Shown here in pieces: positions 13,201 through 27,200 of a stretch of DNA of 64,000 nucleotides (its first letter is position 1; each line of letters begins with the position of its first letter). The notes under the pieces were generated by a model. The model made no database searches, was not told the origin of the DNA, and worked only from the letters and a program-made list of their open reading frames with translations. The position numbers and the translations under genes were made by a program. This DNA comes from Rotaria sp. Silwood1 (lineage: Eukaryota; Rotifera; Eurotatoria; Philodinida; Philodinidae): contig CAJNOP010000023.1 in the NCBI GenBank assembly GCA_905250075.1, forward strand, positions 2,058,452-2,122,451, given 5' to 3'.

Positions 13201-15124
13201 TCTAAAAGAATGTGTACAACGTGAAACAGCTTATATGAGGCAAGCAATTCGATGTAAGAATTAAAATGATATGATGAAAACTTCTGATTAAATGATGATA
13301 TTTAGATCCATTGGCAAAAGCAATCGTTTATGTAACATTTTCGAAAAATAAATCTGAAAATGAAGAAATTGTTCAAGCCACAATTAATGAACAAACTGAA
13401 CAACGTTCACAACAAACTCCTCGAAAAGATATTGGTAGTTACAAGTAAGAAATCTTTTAAAATATTGATTTAATATATAATTTTAATTAATATATAACGA
13501 TCTGTTACTTTAACTTGCAACTAGTTTTTTTTTTTGAAAGAAAAAAATAATACAAATTGAACTATTTCATAATACTTATATTTTGGTATTATTTGCATTA
13601 GAATTAATTAATGCCAATTTTTTATCATTAAATTAATATTATTTGTAATTCTACTACATAGATCATCGACGACTAAGTCTCGGACACACTAAGTCCAGAT
13701 ATTCCTAAAAACAAACACTTTTGTTCTGTTTTTGAGAATAATACTTTCCGTCAAAAGATCTTTGTTTTGTAACCAGAAATTCTTGAACATGAATTTTCAT
13801 AGGTATCGTTGCAGACAGCATATGTACTAGTATTAAAAATAATGTTAATTTACTGCTAACAGCTTGACATTGGCTAACTGTAATGTATATAATACCAAAG
13901 CATTAAAGCTAATTTTCATACTAATGCTAATCTGACACATCTAGGTAGTACTGCACCATTCGCTCGATCAGTGTTGGCACGACTTCATCTGTGCCAACAG
14001 TCTCCGATGCATTGTTGAATCGATACATCACTCACTTGCATGTAGAGATGTACTTTCAATCATCATTATTAAGATCAATGCAGAAGGAAAATGTGTAAGA
14101 ACCTACGATGAAACCGGTCGATTGCTGTATGTTAATGAAGTAAAATAGTGCCAAGAAAAACCTGATCTTTATCAAAGTTTACCTGTATGCCTCGACCAAT
14201 GCACTAATACCATAACATCACCTTTGTGTTCCTCGTTTATATTACTCATTGTTTGCAATAAGTCATCTAACTCTTTTAAATATTGTTTTTGATAATACTA
14301 TCATCTTACTACTTTTCATATTTGACGACGACAATTCTTCAAGTCAGATATAAACTGAATGTAAAAAGTCACTTTCGTGCAGGCAGGCATGAGTAACAAA
14401 AAATTTGTCCTAAGAAAAAAAAAACTTTTTTTACAATAAAATACAAAATCTTAAAATCTGTAAGAACTAATGATATTTGTTTCTAGAGTAGCACCACCGG
14501 TTCTTCCTATTCAATTTGGTACTCGAAATGAACAAATGCCAATTCTTCGTCAAGGAATTTTTATACAATTTGAGTCATCACAAAAAATGAATGGTGTTTT
14601 TGTTGCTTTATTATTACGTGAGGTAATATTTTGTTATATTTTACAAAAAAAAAAGAATTCATTCATACATTCTCATTTACTTGTTCTTTTTCCTTAAATC
14701 TTTCTAGCGTGAAAAACGTCGTTCAACTGTACCGAAAAAGAAGACTGATGATCATGATTCTGATTCAGATAATCAACAAAAAACGAAAAAAGATTATGGA
14801 TTTCAATTTGAAACTGAAATGCGTGCCGCACAACGTCGACAACAACAACAACAACAACAAACAGTTAAGACTCAACGTAAAAGTGTAACATCTTCATCTA
14901 ATCGACGTACAAAATCAAGTGCAGCAGTAACACGTGATCTTGCTAGTACATCATCAACACGTTATGAATCAACACCAACAAAACAAACTCAAGCAGTTAG
15001 TACTGAACCAAAAGAATTAACACTTTCAGAACGATTAGCATCCATTGGACGTATAACAAGTACATTAGATACAACTCAAGATGAAACATCAAAAAATGAC
15101 GAGTCTGTACAAACAAAAAAATAA
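10203..15124 (+). CDS. NSUN7: NSUN7-like RNA methyltransferase homologue, apparently catalytically dead
   Basis: Predicted 715-residue protein from eleven exons: 10203-10623, 11014-11072, 11137-11327, 11399-11512, 12410-12681, 12761-12913, 12950-13093, 13152-13253, 13306-13444, 14487-14622, 14708-15124; the sum is divisible by three. NSUN proteins are SAM-dependent RNA m5C methyltransferases. The match to NSUN7 is clear in LAFSVLRYQKI, LAAALARNRIKSQALS, YAWVN, the LYLQDKSS..AAHTVRKLL block and the APPVLP block. NSUN enzymes use cysteines in motif IV (PC) and motif VI (TCS). Here the motif IV position is Asp (about residue 434, in NPPDS) and motif VI reads VTFS with Phe (about 497). Both nucleophile positions are therefore lost, although the fold-defining blocks and long ORF are kept. 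The C-terminal 150 residues are low-complexity with a Gln run. It probably acts as an RNA-binding or structural pseudoenzyme; this is inference. Confidence 0.85.
13945..14150 (+). other. Stop-free stretch within an NSUN7-like intron
   Basis: Inside the 1.0 kb intron 13445-14486 is a stretch of about 66 codons without a stop. It is visibly less AT-rich than its surroundings and ends in a YD-repeat-like phrase (RTYDETGRLLYVNE) before TAG. It has no ATG. A short perfect hairpin, TGTTGGCAC / GTGCCAACA with a 10-base loop, sits at 13972-13999. It may be a captured gene fragment, an unrecognised exon or chance. Confidence 0.25.
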
Positions 15125-15383
15125 ACTTTTGCTTTTCTGTTTTCATTTATTCTTAACTCTCACTGAGCAGTTTGCATGTTCGAGCTTTGCACGATGCATT
15201 TTTTTTTCATTGTGAACTTCTGATACCTGCTTCTTTTTTTTGGACAGCTTCGAGCTTACTTTTTAATTTTTTTTCCTCTAATTTTAATATGCTAATTATA
15301 ATGATCTCAAATAAAGGAACAAAATACAACTTTATTCAAAGAAATAAATAATCTACAAACAAAAAATTTGTTATTGTTCTAGT

Positions 15384-16059
15384 CTTAAAAATTATACTTC
15401 TCAACAAAATAATAATCCAACAGAATTTCAATGGTGTGTCCTTATTTTAATATTTAAATAATCTTTCTTATTAAAAATAATAATAATTAGGTCAAAAACT
15501 ATTCACACTGATATTCATCAAACAGATTATAAAATTGAATCGTATTTATTAAAAGATAATAAAAAACATGATCAATCAGTAAATTTTCATTTAAATGATA
15601 TAAATTATCAAGCAGCAAAAATATTACTTACACCATTATCTAAGATATCGATTTGTCATCTAATACCAACATATTCTTCAAATGATCAAATTATTCGTCG
15701 TTATTCTTATCAAGAATCATTAACAAAATCATATCGAAATATTCACATGTATAATAATAGTATGCCAATAAAGCAATGCAAGTTAGCATCAAGATAATAT
15801 TTACTATTTATTTTCTTTTCTCTTCTCTTCTCTCGTTCTTTTTGTCTTATGTAGAATTACTTTAGAAAATGTCAAAGACATTATTCAACGTTGTCGAATT
15901 TGTAGACTTAGTTATCGATCAAAATGTTTACATTATTGTGATCATTATGATATTAATTATCTAATTCGAAAATTACAAATAATGAATCCAATTCTATCAA
16001 AAACAAGAATTCGACACCGAATACAAAAAACTTCCACAAAAGACAGGAGTCAAATTTAA
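15384..16059 (+). CDS. Small Cys/His-rich protein, 5' end unresolved
   Basis: Three exons join in frame: about 15384-15433, 15491-15781 and 15855-16059. They give at least 180 residues ending at TAA 16057-16059. No ATG is found in frame before the first exon, so the start must lie in an upstream exon between 15125 and 15383 or the model is incomplete. The last exon has a compact cluster QCK, CRICRLSYRSKC and HYCDHYD, which could bind zinc, followed by a basic tail. I do not recognise a family. It lies 260 bp after the NSUN7-like stop on the same strand, so an alternative 3' end or a linked transcript is possible. Confidence 0.5.
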
Positions 16060-18237
16060 TTTAAATAATTATAAAGAGATATAACTCAGCACTGAAGACG
16101 AGCGCTGAATAATTGAGTCTCAGAAGACGGAGCGTTGTGTGAACGAATTTCAAAAGCTGTAGAGAGTCATACTCTCTTCATTCTACTTAGGACATACCAA
16201 AAATACTGATTTTTTTTTCAAGATAAAAAGGTTGGAAAAAAGTAAGTAATGGTAATCTTGTTTATTTATATACAATTTCATCCGTTCAATTTATTTATAC
16301 AAAGCTTTTGTTTTATAATTATTTTTTAGTACATGGGTTCATCGTCCTGGTTATAGCATGATAGCAACGATTCAGAGTTGTATTGATTGGTCAAAGTTTT
16401 TTTTTGATACTGTCAAATAGTCAGAACTCACATCATACCAAATCTAGAAAATTAGCTGGTTGTAATCTGATTGTGATGCCTTCAAATTCAAAATAGATAG
16501 ATATATCTTCATGAATATGTCGGTTGGTAATATCATGGTGAGGTTTGATGGCATGTGTACCATATAATGGTGTTTGCTTTGTGATTTTGTTGATAAAAGG
16601 TTGTAAACAATTACTGATATAGTAGTAATGATCGATCGATTGTCCTCGTTTCACACGATGAGTTAAAACAGGATTAGTAGTCTTACAAAAATATAGAAAA
16701 CAATATTTTTTGAAGCGAACCTACTTCATAGAACTGCAATCGATAGAATTTCTTCGCTTGCTATGCAAACAGCAGTCGATACTTTTCGACCAATCTTTTG
16801 AATGATAAAATCACGAATCATCATCAGTCACAGGTTGGCCAAGTCATGGATCGTCTTCAACTTGTTCTTCACTTTCACGAAACCATTTTGACCATTTTAT
16901 GACTCTACTGTAAGGTAAGCTTGATCGTCGAAAACAGAATATGATTCGTCATGAATAACTTTTGGTTCGATATGAAGTACACTTCGCACTTTACCATGAG
17001 TTGTTCGATTCAAATTTGAAAATAAACAAAAAAGATTTGAACCAGCGCTTTCATGTCAGAACGGCGAAAATGTTCAAAGATAAATTTTTATCTCAATAGT
17101 AATTATTATGCGGATCATATTATTTCTTCGGTGATTGACTTTTGAAATCTTTTATTAAAATTTTTACTAAATCAAAAGTTTGATCCAGAATACACAACTG
17201 TTCAGAAGTACTTTTGGTCGTATAACGAACCGTTTATATGAGCGTTGCGGCTGGGAAACACATAATATCCGTCGAAGAGTCATATCTCATACTGGTCTCT
17301 GAGGACACAGTGAAGTGAATGCCGATAATATCTTTAACTATGCCGCATCTAAATCCAAAATTTTTTCCAATTTAGCCTCTCCAGTATATAAGTCTTCACT
17401 CGAATAATAATTGAAATTGAGATAAAAATTTCTCGTTGATTTTGGCTATGCCAGTACGATGAAATTTTGATTTATTTTCAAATTCGAATTAGGCAGCTAT
17501 TTCATATCATTATGGGAACTAAATGATGATTACATTTTGCAGAAATATACAACATACTTGACACAACAAGTAAATATGGAAAAAAATTTTCTTTGAGATC
17601 AAAATAATAACGTTAGTTATATTTTATTTGTTTAGAAAAAGATCTACTTGTAAATCGATACTAGTTGATTTATTTTTGTTTTGATATTAATATCTCCTAC
17701 ACTTTAATTATGAGTAAAAAGATCGTCTATTATCAAAACATTGATTATTTTATTTTCTTTTTCCTATACAATAGAATTTCATTTTTAATGATTTAATTTG
17801 AAACGTGACATATTTCGTTGTCGGTCGATTTTATTTCATAACCAAACGATTTTGTCTCGTAGCACGTATACTAATTATCAAAAGAACGAGTGAAACAACA
17901 CACCTGCTTGCTTTTGTCAATGATCCTAATTGACACATCATGTGCCTTAAGCCAACAATCATTAGTACATAAATATATATATTATATTGAACAGCCCCAC
18001 CCACACCTGTATGTATACATATACATATATATTTGTTTGTTTGATGCGACCACATTAAAAAGATACAACGCGGATATTATTTAATTTATTCTCTCACACC
18101 TACACGTTCCATTATTTTTTTGTCTTTAAAGAAGAAGAAACACACACACACGAAAAAAAAACAAAAAATGGCTATACGTTTACAAGTACAAATAAGCAAA
18201 TAATTAAATTGTTTTTAAGTTTTTTCTAATGAATTAT
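16060..18237. other. Intergenic, 2.2 kb, with mariner fossil
   Basis: Apart from the mariner relic at 16400-16910 no gene is supported. A less AT-rich patch around 17220-17350 has a short ORF that I cannot assign. The right end (17990-18230) contains short TA and CA runs and is probably the 3' UTR and flank of the homeobox gene. Confidence 0.45.
16400..16910 (-). mobile_element. Decayed mariner transposase
   Basis: On the minus strand, pieces of a mariner-type transposase follow in order with stops and frame changes. Near 16905-16830 is a helix-turn-helix-end block (KWFRESEEQVEDDP, then GQPVT). At 16654-16433 an open frame includes the region around the second catalytic Asp (KPHHD with a following HIHED) and the segment before the third. 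The consensus N-A-R-P after the HHD has decayed. Inverted terminal repeats were not found. It is a non-functional copy. Confidence 0.65.
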
Positions 18238-20481
<2,244 letters not shown>

Positions 20482-23400
20482 TTTAATGATCAAACGAATG
20501 TCTATTGATTTGTCTCTTTCTCTCGATTTCTATTTCTCTTCCTTTCGAAAATATGTTAGTTAATTTTATCGTATCGAGACATAAATGAGAATTACTTGGT
20601 GCAATTGGCTTCGTATTGATTGTATGACAATTGATTGGTAGAGAAAGAGCGAAAGAATAAAAATAAAAAAAAAAAAGTGAGAGACAACACAGAAAGAGAG
20701 AGAGAGAGAGAGAATATAGAAAATCGTTTCTTTTTCTTTTTTCAATTGTCACTATTGCTTATGATTGGATGTATTTTAGTTAAATCAGAGGTAAAAGAAA
20801 AAGAAAAGAATTCTCTAGATGATTGATTTGTTGTTTACGTAGCTTAAATGAAGAAAAGAAAGAGGAAACAAGCTTAATTTTTTTCTTTTTTGGTTGAGAA
20901 AAGGAAAAGAGAAAAAAGTGAATAGAGTTCTTGTCCAATTAGAAGCGATTGAAAAAGAAACAAGAAAAAAAAAGAAAATTGATGACTTTCTAATAATAAA
21001 AGTATTTTCGATTAAATTTTTATGTACTTATTATTAGTCATAAATAAACATCATAATCATTGGACTGCTTTTATTAAACTAACTTTCAATTTATTGAGTA
21101 ATAATTTTAATTGATTGAAGAAAAAACAAAAAGTAATTTTTTTCTTTTATTGTTGTGGGGTCGAATCAGGAACAGTTTATTGGAGAGGGCTCAACTATCA
21201 CTTGAAGCTGAAAATAGGATATTTTCTTTCCGTGTAAAATAAGATCGGCTGATTTTTTGAGAAAGCCTAAAGATTTCTAGTAGTGGTGTAATTAAGGATG
21301 GACTGGTAATCAGAATGTTGCGAATTTTTCGACAAAAGAATAGTATCTTAATGCTAACAGAATGTAAAAGAGAACTAGAGCTCTGCTAAAGAAAAATAAA
21401 ATCTTTTTCACCATTGAGCAGATGTGTTACGCTCCTGATACTAGTCATCATCAGGTTACTATTATTTATAATACTGTCAATATTTTATGTATAATTCAAA
21501 TGTAAAAACGAGAAAGTCAATTGATATTGAACTATTATAGAAAGATAATAGAAGCAAATTAATTAAAATGAAATTCATTAGTGTTGATGATTATTATAGA
21601 TTTTTGAACATTTCTTGAAATATTTGAGATAAAATTAGAAAACTATAATTTTATCTTATTGATTACTAAACTTTATCATAATAATGATGAAATCATTTAG
21701 TTTATATTTTGATAGCAATATATAATTTTGTTTGTACTATTCAACGCCCGATGATCAAACGATTGTATGTGTACGAACGCGCACTTATACATAGTGTTAC
21801 TCCGTTCAACGAAAAGGAATTAGTATAATAGTGTCAACGGTTATATATTTGGATACGATTCAATCTTGTCTCGTCTCGTATGTTTGTATATGTTTTTGAT
21901 CATTATAATGAGGCACTTACCGTTTGATTGACTTTATTTTTACTGAAATATATTGTATACAAATTCATGTAATCCAGATGATTGTTATTCTTTTTTTGAA
22001 ATAAAATCACGTTCATAGATATTATTTATTAGTTGAACATGTTTGATCAATTTTATATATAGGTGAATTTATATGTTACAATTATAGTTTTTTGATATAT
22101 CAAACACAAAAAAAAAAAGATTGATTATGATTACATATATTTATTGTGATTAGAGTAAGTATGTTATGACGGCTTCAATACAATTGTTGAAGAGTTCTTT
22201 TTCTCTCTCTCTCTATCGCTCGTAATCATTCAAATTTTTAGAACGTCTTTTCAATACAAATACTTCTATAACATATAAATAGTAGTCTATTTACTTTCGT
22301 CTACTTTCGATATCGTTTATTTTTAATCATGATTGTAAAAAAATAACTTAAAATCATTGCTGCTATTTGAGAGTATGACGATTTATGGCTTCATCCTTCA
22401 CAAGAATCCAATAAAAATACTTACTGTTGATGAATTAAAATGCACAATTATAAAGTGAATTTATTTCAAATTATGTACTGATGAGAGAGTAACACTCTAA
22501 GTTCAGATTTCTACTTGCATTTCAATGAACAGTATGACTTACTTAAGTTACAAAATTATAAATATTGATAATTTTTTTTTCAGTTTATTTTAAAGGAATA
22601 ATAGGCAAAAAAAATAATAAATGTGCAATATGAGTGTGAACGCGGTGATTTATGTATTTAATTAGGCCTATCTTTGGTTCATTTTTGATACATTATGCAT
22701 TGATTGTTTGTGTTCATGAAATACTTGAAGTGCTTCTTTTTTTTTTAAGTGAAAATTGATATTGACAATTAAATCTTTCCAAATGCTGTTGGTTAGGAAG
22801 ATTTTTTGATATTATGGATAACGTTTTTTATTGTATAAATTAATAAAAATGAAATTTTCAAAAAAGATATTTTTACAGGTATCAAAGAAAATTATTCTCT
22901 TTCCAAGAACAAGGCATTGGTTGTTTTTATAGTCAATATCCATTTTAATGTTTAGGATGAAGTTCACTGTCAGAAGCTGATATGTATGAGTTTCCGAATT
23001 TTATGAAAAGATTAAATAACGGTTCCTAATTGTTTTTTGATTTTTCCGATGTCGAAGATTTTTCTGGACTCTAGATTCTCAGCATTCGAATAAGATATAC
23101 AAATGACTCATTCCTATGTGTGTAACACTTGTGTAAATAATTTATTTTCTTTTTCAGTTCATTATTATTGTGAATATAATTCTGAATGGCCAATTGTTTA
23201 TTGTTGGAACTATAACTGAACTAATTTTTCATAGGAAATATTTATTGTTTCACCTTTAAACATTTAGTACGAAACTGAGGTCTTTGCCATGGCATTAGAG
23301 AATATAGGAAGTATTTTTCCTTTAAAAACTACTGAAAAAACAAAACAGTTTTTAATAATTCCACATAACTTGCTTATCACATAGCACAATGACATTTCTT

Positions 23401-24268
23401 ATGTGCTGAAAAATGCACATTCACTTCATTGCTAAGAAGTCTTCTTTGAAAGTAACTCGACTAACGTCATCAAAACTATTTGCTCTAGTATGTTTAATTG
23501 TAAAAATATGTCAAAGCTTTACGAAAGAACGTATTCAATACTGAATTCCTTTTCAGCTGTGTTCATATTGGTATATAGTTTTTAAACTATGAAATATCTT
23601 TTCTCTACGATTCAGATCAATCAACAGTTATAAAATAACGAATATGATGTTCATAGAAAAATATATAAGATATTTTAACACAATCGAAACTGCTTTTTAG
23701 TTTCATTCCAACACAGAAATTCTGATTTTGAAAGACAACACTTTCTCATTTTTATTTTTTGACTTAGCAATTCTGATATGTATAATATCTAGGCCTTACA
23801 TTTTCATTTTGTTGTGACGCTATTTAATAATTCTAGAATCTCATATCTTCGAAGTGATTATCAAGTGCGGATTAAAAATTTGCATTAGGATTATTGACTA
23901 TAAATTCAAGTTCCGGATTTCAACATTTTCGAATCCGACGAGCTCTATATTATACTGACATCTATCGCATGAAATGATATAAATTCATTTCAAAAAAAAA
24001 AATTTATGTAGATAAACAAGAATTTGGATTTTCTATATGAGAATCAGTTTTGTTGTCGGATTTTATCAGCTCCAAAGTTTATTTTCATTTCTCCTCATAC
24101 TGTTTGCGTTAATCACATTGTGATTATTTTATTGACGTTTGCATTGACCAATAGTATAAATACTTTTACTTTTTAATCAAGTTACTGCTGATGTGATTCG
24201 AGTAATTTTACATTGACATAGTATCATTTTAAGTTTTTTTTTTGTCAAATATAAAGGAGGAATATCCA
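20482..24268. promoter_or_regulatory. Gene-free 3.8 kb upstream of ARX-like gene and PIKfyve
   Basis: This region lies between divergent genes (ARX-like on minus, PIKfyve on plus) and has no supported coding exon. It holds purine/pyrimidine microsatellites, including (GA)n at about 20691-20713 and a CT run near 22200. Developmental homeobox genes often have extended upstream control regions, so enhancers are plausible, but no specific sites are recognisable by eye. Confidence 0.35.
20691..20713. repeat. Simple repeat (GA)n
   Basis: A purine run of about ten GA units roughly 200 bp upstream of the ARX-like start codon; a similar GA run occurs in its intron near 19722-19739. Confidence 0.8.
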
Positions 24269-27200
24269 ATGGATAATCCTTCGAAAAACCAAGCATCAGG
24301 ATCAGATGATCGCTTTCTTGGCGAATCAATGTTACGTCGGATAACAAATTTTGGTCTTGAACGAAATCCAAATCAAACAAAACATTGGATGCCAGATAGT
24401 GCGGGTAAAAAAGAAAAGGAAATTTCATTCAATTCATATGCTTTTTTATTTTAATCTTTCATTGGTTTCTTAGGCAAAGAATGTTATGATTGTCAAGAAA
24501 AATTTACACCATTTCGTCGACGTCATCATTGTATGTGTATAAAAATTCCATAAATTTACAAAAATAAAACGAGAAAAAGTTTTTCTTTCTTATTATTTTG
24601 TTTTCTTTTGCTTTCATTTAGGTCGTATATGTGGTCTTCTATTTTGTAATCGATGTTGTTCATATGAACCTCAAGCCAAATTAGCTGGATATAGTGAATC
24701 AAATATTCGTCTATGTTCATATTGTTCATCAACATTACTTAAATTACCAAAACCAAATTCAATGTCATCGACAACAACACCAACATCATCTTCGTCATCA
24801 TCATCAAATCAACAATATCTTTTATCAATAGCACAAATTGATCAAGAACAACAACAACAATTACAAACATATTCTCAAGATATAAATGCATCTGATAATG
24901 CATTTAATGCTGATCATTTTTCTTTATCAAAATCTTCAAGTGATCCATTATTATTACATGTTGTTAATGAACAAACATCTAATTCTACTGAACAAAATTT
25001 AACAAATTCTGAAATAAGTCAAAAAAATTCTCAACAACAATCACAACAACGAACAAATACAAATTTTAATTTAAAATCTTTATTTAATGAAATATTTCGT
25101 ACATCACAAGGTTTACAAATGCAAAAACAACGTTATCGTTTAAGAACAATTGAATGTGTACCTGGAAAAGATATTGTTGATTGGTTAATTAAAAATCAAC
25201 GTGCTTCAATATTATCGGAAGCTAAATTATTATGTCAATGTTTTATTAATGAATTATATTTAGAACCTGTTGCTTTACCACAAACATCATTTATTGAATT
25301 TAAACCTGATCAAACGCTATATAAATTAGGAAAAGTAAATATTTGTTTGTTTGTTTGTTTTTTTTTAATGTCAAAAATGGTTGAATGGAATGAACACTTT
25401 TAGATTTTTGTTGATCTCACTTAGATCTACATGTGAGTTCAATATGAGCTCAAACAGCGAGTATCGCTTATGGTAGTTCTCTCGTTAGAAGTTTTGTGTT
25501 TATATTGGTTCAAGAGTATTGAAGGATTTTTTTGAAAGACCTACAACATTATTTTTCATCGTGAACGAACCTCTTTTCGAACATACTAAAAAGTGTCAAA
25601 GTCAATTGTTTTGTAAAGTGGATACTTCTCTACAAAAACGTAATATTAAACTAAATTGTGACTTTTACTCTAGTGAGACCATAGACATTTTTTTCAAGAG
25701 CTTGTTTCAATGTAAAATGATTGTCGATATTTCAAAATATGAGTGTATTTAAGAAAAACAAAAAACAGTGCATTTTCTAGCATAGTTTTAGATTTACGAG
25801 TTGATATATATAAATAAAGATCCGAACTTTTAGTTTCGAATCGCAATAGTAAAAATTTTTCTTTCAAAATAATTCTTTTGACTTCTTCAAAGATTTATTA
25901 TTTTCGAACACAATTTCTAAGTCTATATTTAAAAAGCGAACAATTTTATAGCTTTTGACTTGACAGAAATACTTTCAGTTCAAATGAGAAATGAACTAAC
26001 ATATTGTCTATAAATTTTTCTATCATTCTTTATCATTTTATTTATTTTTTCATAGCGTGGATTAGAACGTGATTTACCAATAGAATCAAGTCTATTTCGA
26101 AGTGGTAGTACAGCATCAACAACTTCTAATGAATCAAATAGTATTGGTAATTTTTAATGGAATGTGTATTTTTTTTTTAATCGAAACATCACATAATATT
26201 TTAGATATATTTCAACAAAAATTGGCTAAAACAACAGGTGTTGTAATTGGTACTGATCTTAATTATGTACAATTTAATGCACAAGTAGCAAATACACCAC
26301 AAGAGGATACAATATCTATAAATAGTAAAAAAGAAGGAAGTGATTTTAATATGCCAACAGATGGAAATGAACAAGGTAGATATATACATATTAATTTTGA
26401 ATATAAGAAACTTTTTATTATTATTCAAGATTCATAATATACTCTTTTTCTTTTTGACGGATAAGAATCAATGTCTGTATAGAAATTGTGAAATATCCTT
26501 ATAATTTACAATAAAATATTCATTAAATATAATATTACTACAAGAAATAGTGTCATGTATTCGTTTCGAAAGGACATTATTTTATTAAAAATATATAAGA
26601 TTTAAAATTTTATTTATAATTTATTTGATAATTATTAATTTTAATATGTAAAATAAGTTCCATAATAAATATTCTATCGAAAAAAGACAAATCATACTCA
26701 TTTAAATCCTTTCGTTCTTAGATTTAAAATAAATGACATAAGACCCTCGATATGAATATATGTAGGTTTATAGTGACGTATGTAAGCCTATCTAGTTTTG
26801 TTATATGACAAAAGATAAGATCACATGTCTTATCTCATTTGAATCAGCTGGCTCTTAGTAACAAAAGCATCCATTTCAGTTTATTTTCAGATTTCATTTT
26901 ATTATTTAAAAAAATCGAACATTTTTTCGTTTTGGTAGTCAAAGGACCAAAAAAATTGTCTTATTTATCGCAGTTTCTTTAATAGAAAGGTCAGTTAAAA
27001 AGCCAAATAAATATTGTATTCAGAGTCAGCATAAAAATTTACACTAAAGTATATATATATTTTAGTAATTCATGTGACATACACAATTTTTACTATCAAA
27101 ACGAAGAAATATTCTATTTTCTCAATAAGAAAACAAAATCTGAACAAATTAAATGAAGAATGTTGTAAACTGAAACCATCTGACTCATACTAGATAAGAT

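Noticed and set aside
24242-24268. Upstream extension of PIKfyve from a TTG codon
   Set aside because: The in-frame ATG at 24269 is the first Met; nuclear animal genes rarely start at TTG.
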